This document shows positions 9,243 to 17,632 of a stretch of DNA of 64,000 bases, piece by piece. The notes under the pieces were generated by a model that was given only the letters and a program-made list of their open reading frames with translations, did not search any database and was not told the origin of the DNA. This DNA comes from Alphaproteobacteria bacterium. Lineage in GTDB: Bacteria; Pseudomonadota; Alphaproteobacteria; DSM-16000; Inquilinaceae. A program made the translations under genes and the position numbers. The DNA lies in contig JANQSN010000005.1 in assembly GCA_028284045.1 (NCBI GenBank), forward strand, positions 1 through 64,000, read 5' to 3'. Every line of letters starts with the position of its first letter. The first letter of the stretch is position 1.

Positions 9243-10416
9243 CCACCGGCACCTTCGCCGCGACCACCCGGTCGATGATGCCCAGCGCGTGGTCGATCTC
9301 CGCCGCCTCGACGATCAAGGGGGGCAGCAGCCGGATGACGTTGTCGGCGGCCGGCACGCTGAGCAGGCCGTCGGCGCGCAACGCGGCGATGATCTCCGCG
9401 GCCGGCGAGCGCACCTTCAGCCCGACCATCAGGCCGCGGCCGCGCACGTCCTCGATCGCCGCCGGGTGGCGGTCGGCCAGCGCCAACAATCCGTCGCAGA
9501 AGCGCGCGCCCATCGCCTCGACCTGCGCCAGGAACCCGGGCGCCAGCATGACGTCCAGGACCGCGTTGGCGACCGCCATGGCCAGCGGATTGCCGCCAAA
9601 GGTGCTGCCATGGGTGCCGGGGACCATGCCGATCGCGGCCCGCTCGCTGGCCAACAGGGCGCCGGTGGGAAAGCCGCCGCCCATGCCCTTGGCGACGCAC
9701 ATCAGGTCCGGCCGGACATCGGTCCATTCATGAGCGAACAACCGGCCTGTACGCCCGAAACCGGTCTGGATCTCGTCGAACAGCAAGAGCAGGCCGAACT
9801 CGTCCGCCGTGGCGCGCAGGCCCGCCATATAGGCGTCGTCCAGGGCGCGTATCCCGCCTTCGCCGAGGATCGGCTCGACGCAGATGGCGGCGGTCTCGTC
9901 GCTGACCGCGGCGCGCAGCTCGTTCAGATTGCCCCAGGCCACCTGATCGAAGCCGTCGACGATCGGGCCGAAGCCGCCGACCAGCTTCTCGCTGCGCCCG
10001 GCGGCGATGGCGGCCAGCGTGCGGCCGTGGAAGGCGCCGCCGACGGTGATGACGCGCCAACGCTCCGGATGGCCGATGGCCGACTGGTACTTGCGCGCCA
10101 CCTTGACCCCGCATTCCCACGCCTCCACGCCGGAATTGGTGAAGAAGGCGGTGTCGGCGAAGGTCGCGGCGACCAGCCGGTCGGCCAGGCGCTGCTGCTC
10201 GGCGATCGGGAACAGGTTGGAGGTGTGCCACAGCCGGGTCGCTTGGCTCTGCAGGGTCGCCACCAGATGCGGGTGGCAGTGGCCGAGGCTGCACACGGCG
10301 ATGCCGGCGGCGAAGTCGAGGAAGCGGCGCCCCTCTGCGTCGATCAGCCAGGCGCCTTCGCCCCGCTCGAACGTCGTGTCGGTCCGGTTATAGGTCGGCA
10401 TCACGGCCGGTATCAT
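9235..10416 (-). CDS. argD: Acetylornithine aminotransferase (class III, PLP)
   Basis: A 393-residue PLP enzyme that transfers an amino group from glutamate to N-acetylglutamate semialdehyde in arginine synthesis; relatives also act on succinyl-diaminopimelate. Visible motifs are [15 protein letters not shown], the cofactor-binding [11 protein letters not shown], and the Schiff-base lysine in AKGMGGG. The frame is open to 10476, but the ATG at 10416 follows GGAGAGAGCACC and matches the usual start MIPAVMPTY. It is the first gene of argD-argF-hslO and follows a peptide-binding protein gene by 128 bp. Confidence 0.95.
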   Translation of the reverse strand: MIPAVMPTYNRTDTTFERGEGAWLIDAEGRRFLDFAAGIAVCSLGHCHPHLVATLQSQATRLWHTSNLFPIAEQQRLADRLVAATFADTAFFTNSGVEAWECGVKVARKYQSAIGHPERWRVITVGGAFHGRTLAAIAAGRSEKLVGGFGPIVDGFDQVAWGNLNELRAAVSDETAAICVEPILGEGGIRALDDAYMAGLRATADEFGLLLLFDEIQTGFGRTGRLFAHEWTDVRPDLMCVAKGMGGGFPTGALLASERAAIGMVPGTHGSTFGGNPLAMAVANAVLDVMLAPGFLAQVEAMGARFCDGLLALADRHPAAIEDVRGRGLMVGLKVRSPAAEIIAALRADGLLSVPAADNVIRLLPPLIVEAAEIDHALGIIDRVVAAKVPVDA

Positions 10417-10544
10417 GGTGCTCTCTCCACGCCTACGGTCGTCGGCGACGGGGCTGGCCGGGGCCGCCGGTCCCATCGGCGATCATCTGTCTGTGTCAAT
10501 CTCCCCGTCGAACGGGCGGGCCGCCCGCTCGACCTTGGCGCCCC

Positions 10545-12047
10545 TCAATCGACCCACCGCGCCGCGGTAAGATCGTTCGCCTGAACCGGGCTGTCGACCC
10601 ACAGGCCCTGAAGGCGCCGGTCGCGCACCCCGTGCTTGGCAAGCTGGAACAGGAAGACCGCCGCCACGTCGTCGGCCAGGATGCGCTGGGCCTCGCCATA
10701 GAGGGCATAGCGCGCCTCGCTGTCCGTGGTCGCGCCGAGCTGCTCCACCACCCCGTCGAACAGCGCGTTGGTGTAGCCGAAGTAGTACTCGTCGCCGCGG
10801 GCGTAGATGGCGATGTCCAGCGGCTCGGTATGCGACACGATCGTCATGTCGTAGTCGAAGCCGTAGAAGGTCTGCTCCAGCCATTGCGGCCATTCCACCT
10901 GCCGCAAGGTGACCTCGACGCCGATCTCGGCCAGTTGCGCCTGCACGATCTCCCCGCCGCGCCGGGCGTAGGACGGCGGCGGCACCGTCAGCACCGCGTC
11001 GAAGCCGTCGGCCAGCCCGGCGTCGGCCAGCAGCGCGCGGGCGCGGGCCGGGTCGTGCGGGTAGCGCTGGCTGTAGTCGACATAGGCCGGATGATGCGGG
11101 GCGAAATGGCTGCCGATGGGCGTGCCGTAGCCGAACATCGCGCCCTCGATCAGCGCCGCACGGTCGATGGCGTGGGCGAGCGCCTGGCGGACCCGGGGAT
11201 CGGCGAAGGGCGCGCGCCGGTGATTGACCGCCAGCACGGTCTCGCCCTCCGTCGTGCCAACTTCGACGACGAAACGATCATCCTCGCCCAGACGCGCCAG
11301 CGCCTCCGGCGCCAACAGATTGGGGAAGGCGTCGAGGTCGCCGGCCAACAGCGCGGCGACCTGGGCGGTCGGGTCGGTGATGAAGCGGAAGGTCACGCGC
11401 TCGAACGCCGCGGCGTCTGCGTCGCGGAAATCCGGGTTGCGCGCCAGGCGGACCCATTCACCCTCGCGCCGCTCGTCGAACCGGTAGGGTCCGGTGCCGA
11501 TCGGGTTCGTCCGGTTGGTCTCCGCACTCTCCGGCGCCACCATCGCCGCATCGCCCCAGCCCATATGGAACAGGAAGAGGCCGTCCGGACGGTCGAGCGT
11601 GACCACCACCGTCCTCGGGTCCGGCGTGTCGATCGCCGCGATCGGCTCGAAGAACGGCTTTTGCGCGTTGGTGCTGTCCTCAGCGGCTGCTCGCTCCAGC
11701 GAGAAGCGGACATCGGCGCTGTCGAAGGCCGTGCCGTCGTGGAAGGTGACGCCGTCGCGCAACGCGAAACGATAGGTCAGCCCGTCGCCGTCGACGGTCC
11801 AGCTTTCCGCGAGACCGGGCACGACGGCGCCGGTCCGATCGATCCGGGTCAGGCTCTCGAACAGATTGGCATAGACCACTTCGTCGATCGCGGCGGCGGC
11901 ATCCGCCGTCGGGTCGAGATGCGGCGGCTCCAGCGTCATGCCGACAACGATCTCGTCCTTGGCGAGCGCCGGCGTGGCCAACAGCGCGCACACGCCGGCA
12001 AGCGCGGCGGCGGCGGTGATGCCGGATGCTGTCGTCGGTCGGACCAT
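10545..12047 (-). CDS. ABC transporter substrate-binding protein, peptide/nickel (SBP_bac_5) family
   Basis: A 500-residue periplasmic binding protein. It starts at the ATG at 12047 (ribosome site GGGAGAGGCAC). A signal peptide of about 29 residues ends LLATPALA before KDEIVVGM. Family signatures follow: EPPHLDPTADAAAAIDEV, GLAESWTVDGDGLTYRFALRDGVTFHDG and IGTGPYRFDE. The family binds oligopeptides, dipeptides, opines or nickel; the ligand cannot be told from the sequence. No permease or ATPase genes are adjacent. Its stop is 128 bp before argD and its start 77 bp after a P1-family peptidase gene, which fits peptide use. Confidence 0.92.
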   Translation of the reverse strand: MVRPTTASGITAAAALAGVCALLATPALAKDEIVVGMTLEPPHLDPTADAAAAIDEVVYANLFESLTRIDRTGAVVPGLAESWTVDGDGLTYRFALRDGVTFHDGTAFDSADVRFSLERAAAEDSTNAQKPFFEPIAAIDTPDPRTVVVTLDRPDGLFLFHMGWGDAAMVAPESAETNRTNPIGTGPYRFDERREGEWVRLARNPDFRDADAAAFERVTFRFITDPTAQVAALLAGDLDAFPNLLAPEALARLGEDDRFVVEVGTTEGETVLAVNHRRAPFADPRVRQALAHAIDRAALIEGAMFGYGTPIGSHFAPHHPAYVDYSQRYPHDPARARALLADAGLADGFDAVLTVPPPSYARRGGEIVQAQLAEIGVEVTLRQVEWPQWLEQTFYGFDYDMTIVSHTEPLDIAIYARGDEYYFGYTNALFDGVVEQLGATTDSEARYALYGEAQRILADDVAAVFLFQLAKHGVRDRRLQGLWVDSPVQANDLTAARWVD

Positions 12048-12124
12048 GTGCCTCTCCCTCGGCCCCCTGAAACGCCCTAACCGGGCGCGGCAGCCGGTCA
12101 TCTTGCGGTGCAGCGCGGACCCGT

Positions 12125-13267
12125 TCAAGCCGCGCCGCCGCCCAGCCCCGCGCCGTGGCGCTGGCGGTAGGACGGCCAGCCGCCCGCCGGCTCCGCCGCG
12201 AAGACACCGCGACCGATGGCGCGGGCCACCACATCGGCGGCGACCGCGCCCAGCCGGCCGATGGCCGCAGCCCGGTCGAGCCCCGCCTCGGCCGGCAACG
12301 CCACCCGGCCGGTCGACAGGACGAACAGCGCGTCGCCGTCGAAGGGCGTGTGCGCCGGGCGCAGCGCCCGGGCCAGCCCGTCCTGGGCCATCACGGCAAT
12401 GCGGGCGGCCTCGTCGCGGTCGATGATGGCGTCCGTGGCGACGACGCCCAGCGTGGTATGCGCGCGCTCGCCCGCCGCGTCGGCCGCCGCCGGGCCACCA
12501 TCCGCCGGCCAGCCGCCATCGCCGTCATCCGCGCCGGCGGCGGCCGGCCGCGGCTGGCCGCCCAGTTCGCCCGCCCGCTCCAACGGCCAGGCCCACAGGC
12601 AGTCCTGGCCCGGCATCACCGGCGTACCGCGGGCGTTGACCGCCATCAGTGCACCCACGGTGGCGCCCAGCGCGGCGACCGGCGCCGATGCCGTGCCGAC
12701 ACCGCCCTTATAGGGCCCGGCGGTCGCCCCGGCACCGGCGCCGACATTGCCTTCGCGGACGTCGCGCCCGGCCGCCCGGCAGGCGTTGACGGCCAGCGCG
12801 CGGAAGGGCGGTTCCGCCGTGGCGTCGGAGCCGATCCAGCCGCGCGGCGGCCCGAAGCCGAGATCGAACAGGCAGGCCGCCGGCACCACCGGTACGACGA
12901 TGCGCCGATCCTCCATCGGCCCGACGTCGAAGCCGCGGCCGGCCGAGGCCAACCAGGCCACAACCCCGTCGGCCGCCGCCAGGCCATAGGCCGATCCGCC
13001 GGCCAAGACGATCGCATCGACCGACTGGACCAGCCGACCGTCCGCCAGCGCATCGGTCTCCCGGGTCGCCGGGCCGCCGCCGCGCACGTCCACCGCGGCG
13101 ACGGCGCGCCGGTCCGGCAGCACCACGGTCACGCCGGTGGGTAGCGTGGCGTCTTCAGCCTGACCGACAAGAAGACCGGCGACATCCGTGATCGCCGAGA
13201 GGGATCTGACGCGCACCGTCTCTCCGGAGCCCATCGCATCACGCTGGGGATGCCCGGCACCGAACAT
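12125..13267 (-). CDS. P1-family peptidase (DmpA/BapA-like aminopeptidase)
   Basis: The 380-residue protein belongs to the DmpA fold, whose members cut themselves and use the freed N-terminal Ser or Thr to hydrolyse beta-peptides or D/L-amino-acid amides. Visible are an N-terminal SAITDVAGLLVGQ, VDVRGGGPATRETD, and VLAGGSAYGLAAADG; the glycine-rich EGNVGAGAGATAG and GGVGTASA segments are near the expected self-cleavage region. A Gly/Ala/Asp-rich insert (about residues 235-265) is unusual. The ATG at 13267 follows GGCGGG directly; the ATG at 13234 is an alternative. No signal peptide is seen. It is probably co-transcribed with the peptide-binding protein downstream. Confidence 0.85.
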   Translation of the reverse strand: MFGAGHPQRDAMGSGETVRVRSLSAITDVAGLLVGQAEDATLPTGVTVVLPDRRAVAAVDVRGGGPATRETDALADGRLVQSVDAIVLAGGSAYGLAAADGVVAWLASAGRGFDVGPMEDRRIVVPVVPAACLFDLGFGPPRGWIGSDATAEPPFRALAVNACRAAGRDVREGNVGAGAGATAGPYKGGVGTASAPVAALGATVGALMAVNARGTPVMPGQDCLWAWPLERAGELGGQPRPAAAGADDGDGGWPADGGPAAADAAGERAHTTLGVVATDAIIDRDEAARIAVMAQDGLARALRPAHTPFDGDALFVLSTGRVALPAEAGLDRAAAIGRLGAVAADVVARAIGRGVFAAEPAGGWPSYRQRHGAGLGGGAA

Positions 13268-13381
13268 CCCGCCAGAAAAGAAGAGGGAGGCGAACCGCGG
13301 TTCGCCGCCCCCGTCGAAGATCCCCGGCCCGGCCCTACCTGAGCGGCAGGACCCGGCCCTGGAACCGAATCGGCTGGCCGC

Positions 13382-13903
13382 TTATTGCGGGCCGAGCACC
13401 GAATCGATCACATGGATCACACCGTTGGAGGCCCGCATGTCCGGCAGACCGATGGAGATCGGATCGTCGTCGATCACCAGCTCCTGGTGCTGGTGGCGGA
13501 ACGCCATGTTGAAGTCGAGCGGCGAGTTGAAGTTGTTCTCCAAATCGTCGTAGCGCCACTCCCGCGGCAGGATGTGCGCGGCCAGGATCTCATGCAGGGC
13601 CAGGCGATTCTCCGGCAGGAGAAGCTCGTCCAGCGTGGCGCCCAGCGCGGAGAAGGCCTCGTCGGTCGGCGCGAGCACGGTGTACTCGGTCCGGTCGTAG
13701 GGCGCCTCGCCCGCCAGACGGGCATCCCAGCCGGCCGCTGCGGCCGCCGCCAGCAGCGTATCGAAGCCGCCGGCCGCCGCCAGACGCTCCGCGACATTCA
13801 GGTGGCTCGGCGGCGGGTTCGCCTGGGCCGACGCCGCCGACGCCGTCAAGGCCGTGGCGAGGCCCGCTGCGGCGGCGATCATGACGTTGCGAATCTTGCT
13901 CAT
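13382..13903 (-). CDS. Secreted fasciclin (FAS1) domain protein
   Basis: A 173-residue protein with a signal peptide (about 26 residues, ending SAASAQA) and one FAS1 domain. Hallmarks are YTVLAPTDEAFSAL (first conserved box), LHEILAAHIL, and the second box with NGVIHVIDSVLGP at the end. Bacterial FAS1 proteins are periplasmic or surface adhesion modules; the partner is unknown. The gene stands alone: 420 bp upstream up to the fnr stop codon hold no convincing gene. Confidence 0.9.
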   Translation of the reverse strand: MSKIRNVMIAAAAGLATALTASAASAQANPPPSHLNVAERLAAAGGFDTLLAAAAAAGWDARLAGEAPYDRTEYTVLAPTDEAFSALGATLDELLLPENRLALHEILAAHILPREWRYDDLENNFNSPLDFNMAFRHQHQELVIDDDPISIGLPDMRASNGVIHVIDSVLGPQ

Positions 13904-14324
13904 CTTTCATCCCCTCGATGCTCGATGGCGATCGTGCCGCCGCGCGACACCCTCGCTCGTTAGGACGCGACCGCCGGGAAACCCCTGTGCCGACTTCCGC
14001 GCAGTTCCACCACCGACTTTTCTCAGCCGTTCATACGCGAACGCGCCCGCCGCGTCGATCTTTAGGCGTTCCAACCCCGAGACCAACGGACGAAACACGC
14101 CGTGGCAGCGGACCGGCCTGCCTTGCCCCCGGCATCGGCCCATCCACACCCAACACGCGGATCACACTATACCCCACAAAGCAAGGTTTTCCAGAGCCTT
14201 CGCGCGCGCTGCCGCAAACGGGGCCTGTCCGCGGCAATCGGGCCACACCGACCGCCCCTTCCGGCATCGACCGGACCGGCGATGACCGGCCGGCCGATGG
14301 CGAGTCGGCCTGTAGCCCGCCGGC
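13904..14324. other. Intergenic stretch between FAS1 gene and fnr
   Basis: Short open frames exist on both strands but none has a ribosome site or protein-like composition. It must hold the FAS1 promoter, read leftwards, and the fnr 3' end. No clear terminator hairpin with a T run was found. Confidence 0.5.
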
Positions 14325-15059
14325 TCAACCGCCTTCGGCGATATCGGTCAGCACCCCCTCGTCGAGGATCTGGACCTTGGAGCCCTCCAACAGGCGGATG
14401 ACGCCGTTGGCCTTGAGCTGGGTGAAGGTGCGGCTGACGGTCTCGGTGGTCAGGCCGAGGAAATCGGCGATGTCCGACCGGCTCATCGGCACTTGCACCG
14501 GATTGTCGCGCTGGCCGCGGCGCGCCGCGCGGCGCGACAGGCCGAGCAGGAAGGACGCGATCTTCTCGCGCGCCGTCTTGCGCCCCAACAGCAGCATCTG
14601 GTCCTGCGCCGCCGCCAGCTCGGTCGACGCCATGGAGAACAGCCGGCGCTGCAGCTTGGGGAATTCCTCCAGCAGCGTGTCCATCTGGCGGCGCGGGAAG
14701 CGGCAGATGGAGGTGGTGACCACCGTTTCCGCGCTATAGGCGTAGCGGTCGTGCACCGACAGCCCGAGGAAGTCGCCGGAGAACAGGAAGCCGGTGATCT
14801 GACGGCGCCCGTCCGGCAGCAGCTTGTACAGCTTCACCGTGCCGGCGGTGACGTTGAACAGGCTGGAGGCGGCATCGCCTTCGGAGAAGATGGTCTGGTG
14901 GGAGTCGAGCCGCTGAAGCTGGACGATATCCGCCAGGCGGGAGAGCTCTTCCTCTTCCAGTGCGCTGCAGACGGTCAGGCTGCGCACCGGACAGGCCCCG
15001 CACGGATGCACCCCGACGGCACCCATGCGCAACGGGCGCCCCATGTCGAACGGAGGCAT
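14325..15059 (-). CDS. fnr: FNR-type oxygen-sensing transcription regulator
   Basis: A 244-residue Crp/Fnr-family protein. Four cysteines sit where an oxygen-labile [4Fe-4S] cluster would bind: C20, C23 and C31 (C-X2-C-X7-C, as in alphaproteobacterial FnrN/FnrL/AadR) and C119. A cNMP-like beta barrel follows, then a dimer helix and a winged helix whose recognition helix reads TTETVSR; E-xx-S-R is the FNR signature for TTGAT half-sites. It should activate or repress genes when oxygen is low. The chosen ATG has GGGGAACGCC upstream; the open frame extends to 15179. Two FNR boxes are in this window, one in its own upstream region. Confidence 0.95.
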   Translation of the reverse strand: MPPFDMGRPLRMGAVGVHPCGACPVRSLTVCSALEEEELSRLADIVQLQRLDSHQTIFSEGDAASSLFNVTAGTVKLYKLLPDGRRQITGFLFSGDFLGLSVHDRYAYSAETVVTTSICRFPRRQMDTLLEEFPKLQRRLFSMASTELAAAQDQMLLLGRKTAREKIASFLLGLSRRAARRGQRDNPVQVPMSRSDIADFLGLTTETVSRTFTQLKANGVIRLLEGSKVQILDEGVLTDIAEGG

Positions 15060-15275
15060 TGGCGTTCCCCGCACTTTATGTCGGGACACGATTGGGCCGG
15101 CTGACGCCGGGCCTGGATCGCACCCCGCCCCCGGGCCGCCTCCCGCGACCCTCCCCTGTAACTTTTGATAGTGAGGCAAGTCGGGACCCAGCGCAAACGC
15201 TAACGAACGTCAACGAACGCGAACATTTCCCCATCATCGCCGCACCGTCATCGCGCCACCCCTGCGCGGACGCCG

Positions 15276-15289
15276 TTGATCCAGGTCAA
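15276..15289 (+). promoter_or_regulatory. FNR box upstream of the 15344 gene
   Basis: TTGATCCAGGTCAA matches the FNR consensus TTGAT-N4-ATCAA at 9 of 10 positions. Its centre (15282.5) is about 61 bp before the ATG at 15344, so a start site near 15324 would put the box at -41.5, the standard activating position. The fnr start is 217 bp away on the other side, so self-regulation is also possible. Confidence 0.75.
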
Positions 15290-15343
15290 GGCGCCCGCCT
15301 CGGCGCCTCTCCAAAGTCGCCCGGTCCAGCCTGCGGAGTCCGG

Positions 15344-15895
15344 ATGCCCGATCGCTTCTCCCCGATACCCCTTGGCGAACGGCAGATTGACCAGGCGTTC
15401 CCCTTGATCCAGTCGATCGCCGCCAACGTGTCGATCGACGAGTGGCGCCGCTATGCGCGCGCCATCCTGGACCGCGCCCAGGACGAGGCCGGCATCATGA
15501 CGGTGCAGGCCTTCGAATACATCCATGGGCTGTTCGCCTATCGGGTCGACCGCAGCCTGCGCCACGACCGCGTCCTGCTGGTCGATACCGTGGCGGTTCT
15601 GGAGCTGTTCAGCCCGAAGCTGGCGATGACCGCGCTGTTGCAGGTGATGGACGACATGGCCGTGGCGCTGGATTGCCGCGCCATCCAGACCTGCGTGCCC
15701 AGCACGGAGCGGATGGAGGGCACCGCGCGGCGCTGGATGATGGAGCAGTTCCAGGATCTCGGCCACAGCATCGACAGCCTGAAGCTCGGCAAGCCGCTCG
15801 CCGACCGTCTGGGCGGCGACCCGCGGCCGACGGGCGGCAGCCCGGCTGGCCGCGGCCGGCTGGTGCGCGTGGCGCGGGCCCCGAGCCGGCTGTGA
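15344..15895 (+). CDS. Conserved-looking hypothetical protein, probable FNR target
   Basis: A 183-residue protein with no motif I can name. The N-terminus (IPLGERQIDQAFPLIQSI) and the following alternating helices and strands are reminiscent of small acyltransferase-like (GNAT) folds, but the acetyl-CoA loop is not evident. Three Trp/Tyr-rich helices and two Cys (both near residue 110, in LDCRAIQTC) are present. The last 25 residues are Pro/Gly/Arg-rich. It lies divergent from fnr, with an FNR box in the activating position, so a role in low-oxygen life is inferred. The frame is open far upstream, but ATG 15344 follows CGGAGTCCGG. Confidence 0.7.
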   Translation: MPDRFSPIPLGERQIDQAFPLIQSIAANVSIDEWRRYARAILDRAQDEAGIMTVQAFEYIHGLFAYRVDRSLRHDRVLLVDTVAVLELFSPKLAMTALLQVMDDMAVALDCRAIQTCVPSTERMEGTARRWMMEQFQDLGHSIDSLKLGKPLADRLGGDPRPTGGSPAGRGRLVRVARAPSRL

Positions 15896-15951
15896 GCCCG
15901 CCTGCCCGGCGAGGAAAAGGGCCGGCGCCGCCGCCCGTCCGTTAGCCCCTG

Positions 15952-17154
15952 ATGTCCGCCCAACGCACCCCCGACCGGCCGGTGATCCGCCTGTTGCCGG
16001 GCCGCGACTCCCGCGCCCGCAACGGCTATCCGTGGATCTATGCCAACGAAATCGCCATGGACGCGACCGCCAAGGCGATTCCGCCCGGCGAGATCGTCCG
16101 CGTCATCACCGACCAGGGCCGCCAGCTCGGCCTGGCCGGGTTCAACCGCCATGCGCTGATCGCCGCGCGCATGCTGACGCCCGATCCGGCACAGGCCATC
16201 GACCAGGACTTCCTGGCCGGCGTGCTGGCGCGCGCGCTCGCCTGGCGCGACCGGCTGTTCGACCGCCCCTTCTACCGGCTGGTCCATGCCGAGGCCGACG
16301 GCCTGCCCGGCACGATCATCGACCGCTACGGCGATTGTGTCGTCGTGCAATGCAACACCGCGGTGATGGACCGGTTGGGGCCGGCTTTGATCTCGGCCCT
16401 GGAAGCGGTGCTCGACCCCGCCGCGATCGTCCTGCGCAACGATGCCGCCGGACGGACGCTGGAAGGGCTGGCGGCCGAGGTCGCCGTCGCCAAGGGCCGT
16501 CTCGACGGCCCGGTGGCGGTGGAGGAGAACGGCTGCCGCTTCCAGGCCGATCTGACGGGCGGACAGAAGACCGGCTGGTTCTACGACCAGCGCGACAACC
16601 GGGCGTTCGCCGGCCGTCTGGCGGCGGGTGCCCGGGTGCTCGACGTCTACACCCATACCGGCGGCTTCGCCGTCCAGGCCGCCGTCGCCGGCGCGGCATC
16701 GGTCTTGGCGGTCGACCGGTCCCAGCCCTCGCTGGACCTGGCGGCGGCCGGCGCTGCGCTCAACCCCTCTGCCGCCCCGATCGACTGGCACAAGGCCGAG
16801 GCGTTCGCGGCGATGGAGCGGCTGGCCGCCGATGGCGAGCGCTTCGGCCTGGTGGTCGTCGACCCGCCGGCCTTCGTCAAGACGCGCAAGGACCTGGGCG
16901 CCGGCCAGCGCGGCTACCGCAAGATGGTGCGGCTCGCGGCCCCGCTGGTGGCTCCCGGCGGGGCGCTGGTCGCCTGCTCGTGCAGCCACCATCTCGACGC
17001 CGCCGGCTTCGCCGACCAGGTCCGCCGCGGGCTGGTCGACGCCAAGCGCCGTGGCCGGGTGATCCGCGAGGCCGGCGCCGCGCCGGACCACCCGGTCCAC
17101 CCCCTGCTGCCGGAGACGCGCTATCTCAAGGCGCTGGCGCTGGTGCTGGACTGA
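15952..17154 (+). CDS. rlmI: 23S rRNA m5C methyltransferase, RlmI family
   Basis: A 400-residue class I SAM-dependent methyltransferase. The N-terminal PUA-like domain starts LLPGRDSRARNGYPWIYANE; the middle has GLPGTIIDRYGD; the catalytic half has the QKTGWFYDQRDNR segment, a SAM loop (VLDVYTHTGGFAVQAA) and VVDPPAFVKTRKDL. The family methylates a cytosine in 23S rRNA (RlmI, C1962 in E. coli). Cys in LVACSCSHHLD is the expected catalytic nucleophile. The gene follows the FNR-box gene by 56 bp and could be read from the same promoter. Confidence 0.92.
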   Translation: MSAQRTPDRPVIRLLPGRDSRARNGYPWIYANEIAMDATAKAIPPGEIVRVITDQGRQLGLAGFNRHALIAARMLTPDPAQAIDQDFLAGVLARALAWRDRLFDRPFYRLVHAEADGLPGTIIDRYGDCVVVQCNTAVMDRLGPALISALEAVLDPAAIVLRNDAAGRTLEGLAAEVAVAKGRLDGPVAVEENGCRFQADLTGGQKTGWFYDQRDNRAFAGRLAAGARVLDVYTHTGGFAVQAAVAGAASVLAVDRSQPSLDLAAAGAALNPSAAPIDWHKAEAFAAMERLAADGERFGLVVVDPPAFVKTRKDLGAGQRGYRKMVRLAAPLVAPGGALVACSCSHHLDAAGFADQVRRGLVDAKRRGRVIREAGAAPDHPVHPLLPETRYLKALALVLD

Positions 17155-17211
17155 CCCGCCCGCAGCCGATCCGGCTATCGCGGGTTGATTAACGGTTCGT
17201 GACCGCTACCC

Positions 17212-17233
17212 GAACAACGTCAACGAGTTGTTC
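17212..17233. promoter_or_regulatory. Inverted repeat upstream of PilZ gene
   Basis: Perfect 7-base arms GAACAAC and GTTGTTC are separated by 8 bases. The site lies 84 bp before the PilZ start. It could be an operator; no regulator is known. Confidence 0.4.
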
Positions 17234-17316
17234 ACTCCAAAAGCGGCAAACTGACACACACACCGGACAACCAATGCGAACGCCCGCGCTTGCGTTCGCG
17301 CCGGGGATCGCCGCCG

Positions 17317-17619
17317 ATGTACAAGGACGCCCAGTCGCCGTCAGCCGTCGCCGAGATTGAGCGGCGCAGTGCCGACCGCTACCCCGTCGATGTGCCGCTG
17401 ACCCTGTCGGTCGGCGATCAGTCGGAGGCCTGCCGGATCGTCGAGCTGTCGGCGAAGGGCGCCCGGCTGCACGCCGATCGCATGCTGTCGGTCGGGGACA
17501 CGCTGGTGCTCGACCTGCCCAGCGCCGGCCGCATCGAGGCAACCGTGGTGCGCTGCACCGACGCCTACGTCGCCGTCGCCTTCGAAGGCGCCGTGATCGT
17601 CGCCCAGATCCGCGGATAG
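17317..17619 (+). CDS. PilZ-domain protein
   Basis: A 100-residue stand-alone PilZ domain. The cyclic di-GMP binding signature is visible as ERRSADRYPVDVPL (RxxxR-like) and later LSAKGARLH, which corresponds to D/NxSxxG with Glu-Leu in place of the usual Asp/Asn. Binding is therefore probable but not certain. Single-domain PilZ proteins act as cyclic di-GMP effectors in motility or surface growth. The window also encodes a diguanylate cyclase (1687) and a Tad pilus. ATG 17317 is preferred over the upstream TTG at 17290. Confidence 0.85.
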   Translation: MYKDAQSPSAVAEIERRSADRYPVDVPLTLSVGDQSEACRIVELSAKGARLHADRMLSVGDTLVLDLPSAGRIEATVVRCTDAYVAVAFEGAVIVAQIRG

Positions 17620-17632
17620 GTCCGCGCGTCTC

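Noticed and set aside
15167-15180. TTGATAGTGAGGCA as a second FNR box
   Set aside because: Only the left half matches the consensus.
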